Shown piece by piece: positions 25,054-32,978 of a stretch of 64,000 nt of DNA. Both the position numbers and the translations under genes were made by a program. The first letter of the stretch is position 1; each line of letters starts with the position of its first letter. The notes under the pieces were generated by a model, which saw only the letters and a program-made list of their open reading frames with translations, searched no databases and was not told the DNA's origin. This DNA comes from Methanoculleus formosensis. GTDB taxonomy: Archaea > Halobacteriota > Methanomicrobia > Methanomicrobiales > Methanoculleaceae. The stretch lies in assembly GCF_025384765.1 (NCBI RefSeq), contig NZ_VHLL01000001.1, positions 1 to 64,000 on the forward strand. The letters are read 5' to 3'.

Positions 25054-25346
25054 CCTTTTGCAGGATATCGTCGCGTGTAGCGGTGCGTTTTGACGGTGTG
25101 CCGTCGTTCTCTCGTATCCCATCTGACGCCATGGCAGTTGCGGCTCTGCCCGTACACCTGCAGGACACGGATTCCCGATACCAGCTCCGGCCTTCGAGCG
25201 CAGCAAGACCGTTCGGCCTCCCACCAGACACAACGGAGCCTCCAGGCGGTTGTGCACCACCGTATCGCCGGCAGAAGATATTTGACGATGGAGAAGGAGG
25301 GGAACTATCAAAGACACAGAGCAGGCGCGATGCGTGAGGTGACACC
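25054..25346. other. Gene-free gap between tRNA-Met and MNT gene
   Basis: I find no convincing gene, T-tract terminator or strong promoter. Short frames on both strands lack plausible starts or composition. AGATATTTGACG near 25278 may be the TATA element for the nucleotidyltransferase gene. Confidence 0.3.
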
Positions 25347-25706
25347 ATGACCACTGCCCCGAAACCGATGAAGAAGGCGCCGTCCGTCGTCAGGCTTGAG
25401 GAGATGCTGCCGGTACTCCGGGATCGGTTCGGTGTGGTAACGATCGGGGTCTTCGGGTCTACTGCCCGCGGTGAGGAGCGACTTGACAGCGATCTGGATA
25501 TCCTGGTCGAACTCTCGCCGGACCGCCTCACGTTCCGGAACTTCATGGCACTCGCCGACTTCCTGGAGGAACTGTACGGGCGGAAGGTCGATCTCGTCAC
25601 CGTCGGAGGACTGGACCCGCTCATCCGGCAGGATGTCGAGAATGAGGTGGTCTGGTGTGAAGCAGTAACTACAGCATATCCGCTGCATCGAACGAAGAAC
25701 CGTTAG
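25347..25706 (+). CDS. MNT-type nucleotidyltransferase (antitoxin-like)
   Basis: A 119-residue minimal nucleotidyltransferase. The catalytic block is TIGVFGSTARGEERLDSDLDILVEL: the GS motif and DSDLD metal ligands are intact. MNT proteins are usually antitoxins paired with a HEPN RNase toxin, which they silence by AMPylation. Here no HEPN gene is adjacent on either side, so it is an orphan or acts in trans. GAGGTGAC lies just before ATG 25347. The C-terminal CEAVTTAYPLHRTKNR differs from the usual helix end. The following gene is an endonuclease, 41 bases downstream. Confidence 0.88.
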   Translation: MTTAPKPMKKAPSVVRLEEMLPVLRDRFGVVTIGVFGSTARGEERLDSDLDILVELSPDRLTFRNFMALADFLEELYGRKVDLVTVGGLDPLIRQDVENEVVWCEAVTTAYPLHRTKNR

Positions 25707-25747
25707 AAAGGCCTATCTGTCGGGACGCGAGAGTCTCCTGAGAGACT

Positions 25748-26311
25748 ATGATCGAATGGGCCGTCATCCTTTTACTGTTTCTTGCGCTCTTAGCACTTTT
25801 CTACAAATACTCCCGGATCCAGGGTCAGGTCGAGCGGAATGCACGTGAGCTGTTTGAATCCTGGCGTTGGAGGGAGCGGGAGGATATCGAAGACTGGAAA
25901 GAGCAGGAACTCAGGCGGCTCTCGGATGAGAAGGCAAGGATTCTCTTTGAGAAGTGGAGACTGGACGAAGAGGGGAATATCCGCACCGATGCGGTGAAGC
26001 GCAGCCAGTCGGTGACCCGGGGGAAGGTCACGGAGTGCCTCATCCCGTACTTCCCGGACTTCCCCTACAATCCGAAGGATGCACGGTTTTTAGGGACTCC
26101 GGTCGATCTCATCGTCTTTGACGGACTCTCCGACGCCGATGAGGTGCAGAAGGTGGTGTTCGTCGAGATAAAGACGGGTAAAGCCGCCAACCTGAGCAGA
26201 CGGGAGCGTGCCGTCAGGGAGTGCATCAAAGCCGGGCGGGTGCAGTACTCCACCATCCACCAGTCGTTTGACGAAGAGACCAACCGGCTGAGCGATATGG
26301 GGATGAACTAG
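25748..26311 (+). CDS. Holliday-junction-resolvase-related endonuclease, membrane-tethered
   Basis: A 187-residue protein with an N-terminal transmembrane helix (IEWAVILLLFLALLALFYK), a charged coiled-coil (residues about 30-85), and a PD-(D/E)XK-type nuclease domain. It matches the family of endonucleases distantly related to archaeal Holliday junction resolvases: RSQSVTRGKVTECLIPYFPDFPYNPKDARFLGTPVDLIVFDGL, then VVFVEIKTGKAANLSRRERAVRECI. Likely catalytic residues are Glu in GKVTE, Asp in PVDLIVFD and the EIK triad. Membrane tethering is common in this family. Its substrate and role are unknown. Confidence 0.85.
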   Translation: MIEWAVILLLFLALLALFYKYSRIQGQVERNARELFESWRWREREDIEDWKEQELRRLSDEKARILFEKWRLDEEGNIRTDAVKRSQSVTRGKVTECLIPYFPDFPYNPKDARFLGTPVDLIVFDGLSDADEVQKVVFVEIKTGKAANLSRRERAVRECIKAGRVQYSTIHQSFDEETNRLSDMGMN

Positions 26312-26394
26312 TCTTATACAGTTGTATGGGGTTTTGAACCGTTGCCGGGTCTCGATACCCGCCGCAAAAAAGTCTGGAGAGGATCTCTTCCACG

Positions 26395-26772
26395 TCACCC
26401 AGGCGAGGGACCCGTGGAGGCGTCCTCGTCCTCGGGGCACCCCTCCTCCCGCTCACGGCCGCACCCGGCGATCCGGATCGTCTTCCCGTTCACCAGGGCG
26501 TCGGCGACCTTGGCCCGCGCCTCGTGGAGGTCGCGCCAGAGAGTCTTGCGGGAGATACCAAGGGTGCGAGCGGCTTCTTCCTGCTCGAGTCCCGAAAGAT
26601 CGACGAGGCGGAGGGCCTCCACCTCTTCGGGGAGGATGACGACGACCTCGTCAGGCCTCCCGCAGAGGGGGCCGAAACAGCGGAACGCCCCCGGATCCCC
26701 GATCATCCGGCGGGCCCGGGGCCGGCCGCGTCCGCGGCGGCAACGCCCCTCGCCATGCTCGCTCTCGTTCAC
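26395..26772 (-). CDS. DUF134 DNA-binding protein
   Basis: A 125-residue member of the DUF134 family of predicted helix-turn-helix proteins. The N-terminus is basic (RCRRGRGRPRARR), followed by GAFRCFGPLCGRPDEVVVILPEEVEALRLVDLSGLEQEEAARTLGISRKTLWRDLHEARAKVADALVNGKTIRI. The sigma70-region-4-like helix-turn-helix is EQEEAARTLGISRKTLWRDLHEAR. The Cys-rich tail (CGREREEGC) may bind metal. DUF134 genes commonly sit with DUF5320, NifX-like and ferredoxin-MinD genes. I start it at GTG 26772 because the upstream extension is compositionally unlike protein. It lies 65 bases downstream of the DUF5320 gene on the same strand. Confidence 0.85.
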   Translation of the reverse strand: MNESEHGEGRCRRGRGRPRARRMIGDPGAFRCFGPLCGRPDEVVVILPEEVEALRLVDLSGLEQEEAARTLGISRKTLWRDLHEARAKVADALVNGKTIRIAGCGREREEGCPEDEDASTGPSPG

Positions 26773-26837
26773 GGTATCATCTCTGGAGAAGATCTCCGTC
26801 CCGCGTGCAGATAGTGCCTTCGCTCCGGCACCGGGCG

Positions 26838-27035
26838 TTACCGACGACCGCGTGCTCGACCGCCGCAGTGGCCGCGGCCGCATCCGCACGGGACTCCGCC
26901 CCGGCCGACGCCGCGAAGCACTGGCGTGGCGGACTCGCCTTCCGCCGCCGCAGTCGGGGGCAGAACGCACCGGCCCCGGCGGCCGCCCGTCATCGGGCCA
27001 GCCCCGGCAGGTCCGGTTCCATCAAATCCTGGCAT
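26838..27035 (-). CDS. DUF5320 small Gly/Cys-rich protein
   Basis: A 65-residue protein starting MPGFDGTGPAGAGPMTGGRRGRC, the signature of the DUF5320 family, and ending in a Gly/Cys/His/Arg-rich tail (PCGCGRGHCGGRARGRR) that could bind metal. Such proteins accompany NifX-like and ferredoxin-MinD genes in anaerobes; their role is not known. A strong ribosome site GAGGTGAT (27041-27048 on the minus strand) stands 5 bases before ATG 27035, and an unusually AT-rich promoter with a CATATG motif lies directly upstream. DUF134 follows. Confidence 0.8.
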   Translation of the reverse strand: MPGFDGTGPAGAGPMTGGRRGRCVLPPTAAAEGESATPVLRGVGRGGVPCGCGRGHCGGRARGRR

Positions 27036-27052
27036 GGTGTATCACCTCAATT

Positions 27053-27067
27053 AGTACACATATGAGT
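27053..27067 (-). promoter_or_regulatory. CATATG-centred shared motif, site 3
   Basis: The plus strand reads AGTACACATATGAGT, with CATATG at 27059-27064. On the gene strand it lies between an AT-rich TATA region (about 27066-27090) and the start of the DUF5320 gene. It matches site 1 over ACATATGAGTA, an operator-like position. Confidence 0.5.
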
Positions 27068-27136
27068 ATAAATATATTATATATACTGATGGGGCAAAAT
27101 GAGATGCTCCCGCAGGCGGAATCATGATGACAGTCA

Positions 27137-27213
27137 ACTACCCCACGCTAGCGCAGGGGCCTCCTTGCCCGACGTGGTGAAGCGAGGCCTGCCCGACCGG
27201 TGAGCGCTGGATG
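27137..27213 (+). mobile_element. Solo IS605/TnpB-like end or structured remnant
   Basis: After AACTACC comes a hairpin CCCC-A-CGC-TA-GCG-CA-GGGG (27141-27159), then a second fold GCCTC.../...GAGGC. The form 'ccccgcg..cgcgggg then cttcc' resembles the right end and guide-RNA end of archaeal IS605-group TnpB elements. No tnpA or tnpB frame is nearby, so this would be a solo end. Identification is by resemblance only. Confidence 0.35.
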
Positions 27214-27239
27214 ATCACCAGCGGTAAACCGGAGCTCCG

Positions 27240-27509
27240 TCAAGGGAAGACACCGTAGATCTCTTCACGGCTCTTTACCCGGTAAAAGGTGAGAACTCCA
27301 TCCTGGATCCGGCAACCGATCCGATACGTCCCCACCCGAATTCGATAGTAATCTCGATAACCCTGGATCTTCCGGATGTCGAGTTCGGTAAAGATATCTT
27401 CCGACGCAGGAATCTTCTCAAACACCAGGTTCTCGATCTTTTTTCGGTAGTCGGGGTGAACCTTCGCCAGATCTTTTAGAAAGGTCTTTTTATAGCGGCA
27501 GGGGACCAT
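27240..27509 (-). CDS. RelE/ParE-family toxin
   Basis: An 89-residue toxin-like protein: KKTFLKDLAKVHPDYRKKIENLVFEKIPASEDIFTELDIRKIQGYRDYYRIRVGTYRIGCRIQDGVLTFYRVKSREEIYGVFP. The RelE-like core is clear, with the DYYRIRVGTYRIGCRI strand pair and the terminal RVKSREEIY. RelE proteins cut mRNA in the ribosome A site and ParE relatives inhibit gyrase; sequence alone does not choose. Its ATG lies one base past the antitoxin stop, the standard antitoxin-first order. Confidence 0.9.
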   Translation of the reverse strand: MVPCRYKKTFLKDLAKVHPDYRKKIENLVFEKIPASEDIFTELDIRKIQGYRDYYRIRVGTYRIGCRIQDGVLTFYRVKSREEIYGVFP

Positions 27510-27510
27510 G

Positions 27511-27711
27511 CTACTCTTCGCTCATCTGCGCATAGTATTGCCGCGCCTCATTGAGCGAGAGGGTCTCCTCTTTCTCGACTTCTTCCATGTACCGCGCAAG
27601 CCCGCAGTTTTCGAGGAGTTCCTCAATCTTCTCGAAGGTCTCTATGTCGAGCACGACCCCGATCCTTCTGTCGTCTGCTACAATGTATTGCCGTTTAATA
27701 TCGATCGTCAT
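27511..27711 (-). CDS. Antitoxin of RelE-type pair
   Basis: A 66-residue antitoxin: MTIDIKRQYIVADDRRIGVVLDIETFEKIEELLENCGLARYMEEVEKEETLSLNEARQYYAQMSEE. The N-terminal half has the YIVADD..RIGVVLDIETFEKIEELLE pattern of Phd/YefM-like or RelB-like antitoxins in methanogens. The C-terminal helix would wrap the toxin. It is directly upstream of the toxin gene. AATGTTTATCCC at about 27768-27779 (minus strand) is a possible promoter. Confidence 0.85.
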   Translation of the reverse strand: MTIDIKRQYIVADDRRIGVVLDIETFEKIEELLENCGLARYMEEVEKEETLSLNEARQYYAQMSEE

Positions 27712-27840
27712 ACCTCACCCCATGTTATGCCGCAGTTCCCGCACGGGTATCTTGGAAGAGCAGAGGGATAAACATTGAGGGCATGCCCCTCTCCCTGCCA
27801 CGACCAGGTGGGGGGGAAAGGTCCCCCTTTCAGAAGAAGG

Positions 27841-28914
27841 TCAACCCCGCTTCCGGACGAAGACCCCCGCCCCGGCGAGGGCCGCTAGCCCCGTGAGCCA
27901 CGAGAACGGCAGCCCTGCCTGCTGGACGGCGGTCGCCGATGCGACAGGGCCGAACGTCAATGTCGGCTCGGTGAGGGGAGCGGGCGTCGCCGCCACAGTC
28001 TCCTCCACCGGAACGGCAAAGACCGCAATCAGGGTGAAGTGCGGGACCGCCGCGGTGACCGCCCGGGTCGCGGGATTGACCGTCGTGGCGAGGGGTTCCC
28101 AGGCGCCGGTCGCGCTGTTGTATAACCGGACGGAGAACTGCCCGGCCGCATAACGCTCCCACTCCTCCGGAGTGAGCGTGAACGAGACCTCGATCGCCGG
28201 GTCGAAGGTCGCCCCATCGGGACCGCACCGGAGCGCCCGGCCGATTGGTTCTCCTCCCTCACCTGGCGTGGGGAGGTCGCCCGGGGGGACACTCCTGACG
28301 CTCACCGTACTGAGCGGCCTTCCGAAACGGTCCTCCGCCCGGGCACCCGGAGCGATGGAGAGGCTGGCATCCCCCTCCGTGGTGGTTATGACGGTCGTGT
28401 ACTGCACCGCACCTTCGGTATCGGTCTGTAGAGAACCGCTCCCGGTGTACTCCATCACCGGTGCTGCAGGCATGAATGAGCCAGATGAACCACCACCCCC
28501 GCCGCCACCAGACGACCCGGAAGAGCCGCCGGAAGAACCACCGGATCCGCCGCCCTTCGTCACCGCGAGAGCAAGGTTTGCGGAGGTGCCGGGAGTGTAG
28601 ACCGCAGTCCGGGAGGCTTTTACCCCGTTGACAAGGAAGGTGACGGTCTTCCCGGCATCACCCTCCTCTTCGCTGACGATCAGGCGCTCGTTAAAGAGGT
28701 TGTCCCCGCCGTAAACGCCGGCGACGGTGAGGGTGAGTGAGCCGCAGTCGCGGTCATCAATCCGAGCAGTAACGACAGTCCCTGCCGGTGCGGGGCTCCC
28801 ATCGATCGTGACCGTGCCCGAGAACTCGGCGGGGAGGGCCGGGACGGCGGACGTAGGGGCCGCGAGGGCGAGGAGGAGAAGGAGCAGAACGATGACCCGT
28901 CTCACCGGTATCAC
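27841..28914 (-). CDS. Anchored surface protein with Gly/Ser linker
   Basis: A 357-residue exported protein. GTG 28914 overlaps the S-layer gene stop (GTGA) and gives a strong signal peptide, VRRVIVLLLLLLALAAPTSA. An N-terminal beta domain (EFSGTVTIDGSPAPAGTVVTARID..., YGGDNLFNERLIV) is followed by a Gly/Ser-rich linker. A second beta domain (SFTLTPEEWERYAAGQFSVRLYNSATGAWEPLATT) leads to a Thr/Pro stalk and a C-terminal anchor, LPFSWLTGLAALAGAGVFVRKRG. This tripartite end resembles archaeal sorting signals, although PGF itself is absent. It is translationally coupled to the S-layer gene and may be its anchor or accessory. GTG 28904 is an alternative start. Confidence 0.75.
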   Translation of the reverse strand: MIPVRRVIVLLLLLLALAAPTSAVPALPAEFSGTVTIDGSPAPAGTVVTARIDDRDCGSLTLTVAGVYGGDNLFNERLIVSEEEGDAGKTVTFLVNGVKASRTAVYTPGTSANLALAVTKGGGSGGSSGGSSGSSGGGGGGGSSGSFMPAAPVMEYTGSGSLQTDTEGAVQYTTVITTTEGDASLSIAPGARAEDRFGRPLSTVSVRSVPPGDLPTPGEGGEPIGRALRCGPDGATFDPAIEVSFTLTPEEWERYAAGQFSVRLYNSATGAWEPLATTVNPATRAVTAAVPHFTLIAVFAVPVEETVAATPAPLTEPTLTFGPVASATAVQQAGLPFSWLTGLAALAGAGVFVRKRG

Positions 28915-31900
28915 GCCCCTATGGCATAGAGGGTGCCCGGCCCGGTCATAGAGAGCCAGTAGCCCCTGCCGGGGTAGACCGACCGGGTGTCGGCGTTCGC
29001 GCCGGTCCCGTCGTTGACGATACCGATCTCGAAGGCCTGTGCCCCGGCGTTGTACCCGATCAGGTTCGACCACTGCCCCTTGACCGAGTGGAAGGCGTCC
29101 CGTGCCGTGGCCGGAGTGCTGCCGGTGATTCCGACGGCGTTCCAGCCGGCCGCGAGGGCGCGCTCCGCCGGCGAAATGAGGGGATCGGTCGAGAAGTTGA
29201 GCGGGACTGTCGCGGGCCCGGCCGAGTAGATCCAGTATCCTTCGAGGGGGGCGAGGCGGTCGGTCTTTGTGAGGTTCATCCAGGTTCCGTGGGCGGTGTC
29301 GTAGCGGAAGGCTGAGTGGCCGTCAGCCTTGACATCGGAAAAGATCGCCGCGGTGTCGTTCCCCGCAGCAAGCGGCCGGGGGATCGAGACGAAGTTCCAG
29401 CCGGGGGAGAGGGTGAGGTTATCGACGGAGAGCGGGGCCGGGTCATCGGAGAGGGGGATCGAGAGGCGGTGCTCGCTGTTCGGGACGACCCTCCCGTCGC
29501 CTTCGCGCTCGAGGATCCTGAGGAGAACGGGGTTCTCTGAATCCGCCGACGGGGTGGTGCCGGAGAGAGAGAGAAGGATGCGGACATCGCCCTGATAGTC
29601 AAGATCCCAGCCCGATAGCGCGAACGACCTGGCGTTGACGATCATGGGTTCGGCGTAGAGCACGTTCCCATCTACCCTGAGGTTGTAAGACCATACTGGA
29701 TCCTGGAGATCCGTGGAGAACTCAAGGGTTCTGGAGGCGAGCGGGGAATAGAGGGAACCAAGGGTGTCGTCAAGCCTGATGACTCCATCGAGTACAGCAC
29801 CATCACCAGGAGTGAGACTGTCAAGGGAAGGAGTTACATCAAGCCTCTCTACCCGGTAGGACCCTCCTCCCGGCGGGACGGGATGGACGATGTCATCGTA
29901 GACATCAAAGAGCGCAATCGCGGAGGCGTGGTCTTCCGGGGCGGTAATGTGAAGGGTGAACGCACCAGGCCCAATCACGGTCGTGTCCACCTCAAAATTC
30001 CAATCCCCATTATCGGTCACGACCACCACATCGGAGAGGGCGACCGTTCCACCTTCGGTTATCCAGTAAGCCAGCGCCTTGCCTGCAGGGAAGCTGGTCG
30101 TGCCGGCGACCATGAATGTCTCCCCGTAGGTCTGGTCACCGAGCCCGTCGATCCGGATCCACGAGGCGTCTCCTACCGTAAAAGAGAACTTGATATAGAT
30201 GTCATCGACATACGGGGATTCAAGGGCGCTGATCAGCGCGTTGGCTGCCTCGGGGGCCTGGAGATTGGTGAGGGTCGCTACGAACACGTTCGTAACACCG
30301 TTATAATAAGATCTGTAAATGCTGTTGGTATTCTGCCCCAGTTGTGCATCGCCTTGGGCAACCCCGAACCCCATGCTCCCGGGATGCTGGACAATCACGT
30401 AATACTGGCCTTTCTGAAGAGTGCTGGTCTCAGCACCCGTGAGGACGCACTCGAAGGTGCCGTCGGACTCAACGTTTGCAGTTATGACATGTAATTCGCC
30501 AGGGGCGCCATAGTAGTTTTTACCAAAGATCCAGACATTCACATTGGGCGGGTTGCCCGTTGCGGTCCCGCTGATCCAGTACTCGCCACCCGGGATAAGG
30601 GTGGTGCTGGAGGGCCGGGCGGTGAGGGAGGGGGGCCTCAGTTGGATGGTAGTCGTGCCATACTTAACGTCACTGAGGCTCTCCTTGCTCCTCGGCTCCG
30701 AGATCGCATAAATTGTGTAGCCTCCGGCGTCGAGGGACCGGGTAATGCTGCCGGTGTCCCACTTGTAGGACCAGGTGTCGTCAGCCTCGACGGGTGTCGA
30801 GGTAAAGGAGGTTGCATTGTTGTTCTCCACCGGCGACATACTGCCGTCAAGCCTGACCCCGTTGGCAGGGAGATTCGGGCCGGTCAGGAAGAGGTAGACA
30901 TTATTGCTGTCGGTGTTCGTCCCAGAGATGACGAGCTCCTCGCCCAGATAGTAAACACCGGTGCCGGACGTGGTGATGGTGACCGAGCCAGTCTCGACCC
31001 TCACCCGAACTTCGTCATACCTGTTTGCGTCACGGGAGTCGGTAACGCGGAGGGTGTAGCTTGCCTCTCTCGTGGCCGTGGTGGAGGTCAGTTCGACGGA
31101 TCGGGTGCCGGCTGCCGTGGTCCTGATGGTCACGTTGGTCGGGTCAGCCGTGGGGGTCACGCCAACCTGGTTCGCGCGGAACGTCGGGGGCTGTGCCCCG
31201 GGGTTCTGGAGGGTCAGGAAGTAGTCCTGCCCGGATTCGCCGGTGATGGTCACGGTGAACGAGTTGCCACGAACAACGGTATCCTTGTTCGACGTGATGC
31301 CAAGGTCCCTGGGAACTGCCGGGGTCTGAGACGGCGTCGGTGTCCACATCGGTGTTGGGGTCGGCTCCGGAGCCCCTCCTCCACTGGAACCTCCCCAAGA
31401 GAGGATCTCTGATCCATCGACGTAGACGGAGCCCGTCATGATGCCCTGCTCGATCCCCTCGATGGTAAAGGAGATCTGGCCGTCGTCAGGCCCCTGCTTC
31501 GTGCCGAGAATCGTGAAATCAGCGACGAGGCTCGACACCGCGGCTTTTCCCTGGAAGGTGATGGGAACAAAAGTCCCGCTCGGGATGTCACGGGGTTGCG
31601 CGATCCGGACTTCGCCGTTATCGTCGGAGTTGAGGCGCATGATGACGGAGCCCCCGTCAGGGAGTGCCGCGACAAGCTCGGTCCAGTCCGTCCCTCTCGT
31701 GTAAGCGTTCACCTCACCGGAATTGAGGGAGAAGGGGAGAGAGAGGTCCCGGATGGTAAACTCAAACGCTTCGCCCGGGGTCGTGGCAAACACATTGCGG
31801 ATGGTGAGCGAGAAGGATGCATTGTCCGGAACGCCGCTTACGCTCACGGTGGTGACCGTATCCCCGGGCGCGACCGGCTGCAACGTCACGTAGACCTCTC

Positions 31901-32360
31901 TGGTCTCACCCGCTGCAGGACCCGAGGGCAGGCTGGCGGTGTAGGTGTGGTAACCACTCTTCTCGACCCGGATGGTGCTGTACGGCGTCCCGGTGGTGTA
32001 GACCGGTACATAGAGTGAACCTCCGGATGTGGCACCCTGATACTGCCCGTCAAAGTAAACGGAGGCACCGTCGACGTTGCACTGGATGCGGTACCACCCC
32101 TGGTCTCCTCCAACGCCTGCAGCAAAGACAGGGACACTGGTGCCGGCGGTGGTGATGGTGACTGCGCCATCCACAGCCGCCAGACCCGGTGCGCTGTCAG
32201 GGAAGGGCAGGGTATTGCCTGCGGTAGCCATGGTGAGGTTTTCATCGTCTGCCGGGGTGCCGTTCGCCGTGATCTCCCCTGCCGCAGCCGGGGCGACGAC
32301 CAGCGCAGCCAGGAGGGCCACGGTGACGATCGCCTGAAATGCCGTTCGCTCTGAATTCAT
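28911..32360 (-). CDS. Large S-layer-type surface glycoprotein
   Basis: A 1149-residue exported protein. The signal peptide is FQAIVTVALLAALVVAPAAAGEITANG. A PEGA-like domain follows (about residues 88-168: YRIQCNVDGASVYFDGQYQGA...VEKSGYHTYTASLP). A Pro/Thr linker (EPTPTPMWTPTPSQTP) leads to a series of Ig-like or S-layer beta domains (VRGNSFTVTITGESGQDYFLTL; YYLGEELVISGTNTDSNNVYLFLTGP; LIPGGEYWISGTATGNPPNVNVWIFG). Two C-terminal domains of the WNFVSIP/GYWIYSAGPA type close it. Many NxT/NxS sites suggest N-glycosylation. It has no C-terminal membrane anchor, unlike the overlapping downstream gene. The layout fits Methanomicrobiales S-layer glycoproteins. The AT-rich GACATAAACATGTC at 32502-32515 may include its promoter, giving a long leader. 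Confidence 0.82.
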   Translation of the reverse strand: MNSERTAFQAIVTVALLAALVVAPAAAGEITANGTPADDENLTMATAGNTLPFPDSAPGLAAVDGAVTITTAGTSVPVFAAGVGGDQGWYRIQCNVDGASVYFDGQYQGATSGGSLYVPVYTTGTPYSTIRVEKSGYHTYTASLPSGPAAGETREVYVTLQPVAPGDTVTTVSVSGVPDNASFSLTIRNVFATTPGEAFEFTIRDLSLPFSLNSGEVNAYTRGTDWTELVAALPDGGSVIMRLNSDDNGEVRIAQPRDIPSGTFVPITFQGKAAVSSLVADFTILGTKQGPDDGQISFTIEGIEQGIMTGSVYVDGSEILSWGGSSGGGAPEPTPTPMWTPTPSQTPAVPRDLGITSNKDTVVRGNSFTVTITGESGQDYFLTLQNPGAQPPTFRANQVGVTPTADPTNVTIRTTAAGTRSVELTSTTATREASYTLRVTDSRDANRYDEVRVRVETGSVTITTSGTGVYYLGEELVISGTNTDSNNVYLFLTGPNLPANGVRLDGSMSPVENNNATSFTSTPVEADDTWSYKWDTGSITRSLDAGGYTIYAISEPRSKESLSDVKYGTTTIQLRPPSLTARPSSTTLIPGGEYWISGTATGNPPNVNVWIFGKNYYGAPGELHVITANVESDGTFECVLTGAETSTLQKGQYYVIVQHPGSMGFGVAQGDAQLGQNTNSIYRSYYNGVTNVFVATLTNLQAPEAANALISALESPYVDDIYIKFSFTVGDASWIRIDGLGDQTYGETFMVAGTTSFPAGKALAYWITEGGTVALSDVVVVTDNGDWNFEVDTTVIGPGAFTLHITAPEDHASAIALFDVYDDIVHPVPPGGGSYRVERLDVTPSLDSLTPGDGAVLDGVIRLDDTLGSLYSPLASRTLEFSTDLQDPVWSYNLRVDGNVLYAEPMIVNARSFALSGWDLDYQGDVRILLSLSGTTPSADSENPVLLRILEREGDGRVVPNSEHRLSIPLSDDPAPLSVDNLTLSPGWNFVSIPRPLAAGNDTAAIFSDVKADGHSAFRYDTAHGTWMNLTKTDRLAPLEGYWIYSAGPATVPLNFSTDPLISPAERALAAGWNAVGITGSTPATARDAFHSVKGQWSNLIGYNAGAQAFEIGIVNDGTGANADTRSVYPGRGYWLSMTGPGTLYAIGA

Positions 32361-32769
32361 TGTAATCCCATTCCTGGTGATGCTTGCCGGGAGGGCTGGA
32401 GTTCCGCAGGATGCTGGCTGCGGTGGGGGTTGAACGCAAATAGAATCGCTGGACCGGCGAAAGCCCTCTTCCCGTGCGCAGGGTTCCTATCTTGAGTATG
32501 GTGACATAAACATGTCGCTATCGCCCTGATCGGGATATCAGCGGCACATAAATTCCTTCAGCTCCGTGGCGTTCGTCTGCCTGGTGCAGCCATACCAGGA
32601 CTCTCCATATTGCCGGGCAACCCCCAGATCAGAACTATGCCCGTCAGAAGAACAGTGAATCCGCATTGGGCGTAGTGAGGACAGGCTGCTCGAGATTACG
32701 ACTCCGATCTCCTGCCGGAAGTCAAGCTGGTTCGGAAAAATAGAGTTGTCCGGAAAGCCAGTGCAGCCT
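32361..32769. other. Gene-free region upstream of the S-layer gene
   Basis: The leftward S-layer gene's leader and promoter probably lie here, around 32440 (TCTATTTGCG on the minus strand) and 32502-32515 (palindromic GACATAAACATGTC). A 122-codon minus-strand frame spanning 32538-32906 is low-quality and I do not accept it. Confidence 0.4.
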
Positions 32770-32978
32770 TCAGGAGCGGCCTTCCTTCTTCCGGCACCCC
32801 AGAACCCCTGCCACGACCGTATCGAGATCCCGTTCAAGCGAGACCCTGCGCTCCCGGGTATAGTCCCCGCTCCCGCGGGAGTAACTCCGGACGAACCGTA
32901 TCGCATCGGCAGGCCCGAGGCTCTTCACCAGCACCTCAAACCCCAGGACCCGGTCTCATCGAGCGCCTTCCCTTCCAT
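32770..32978 (-). pseudogene. Frameshifted small toxin-antitoxin partner (GDYTRER family)
   Basis: From GTG 32934 a frame reads VLVKSLGPADAIRFVRSYSRGSGDYTRERRVSLERDLDTVV, a clear match in style to the roughly 65-residue archaeal proteins with LGPxDAIRFxxxFxxGxGDYTxER. An in-frame TGA stands just upstream, while the likely N-terminus MEGKALDETGS (ATG 32978) is in another frame. One frameshift near 32945-32955 would join them into about a 70-residue protein. These proteins are usually encoded beside PIN-domain toxins, whose remnant precedes it here. Confidence 0.6.

Noticed and set aside
28480-28560. Tandem DNA repeat in the anchored surface protein
   Set aside because: It encodes a Gly/Ser linker; codon repetition explains it.
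32538-32906. 122-codon minus frame upstream of the S-layer gene
   Set aside because: Low-complexity composition without motifs; it overlaps the frameshifted GDYTRER remnant in another frame.
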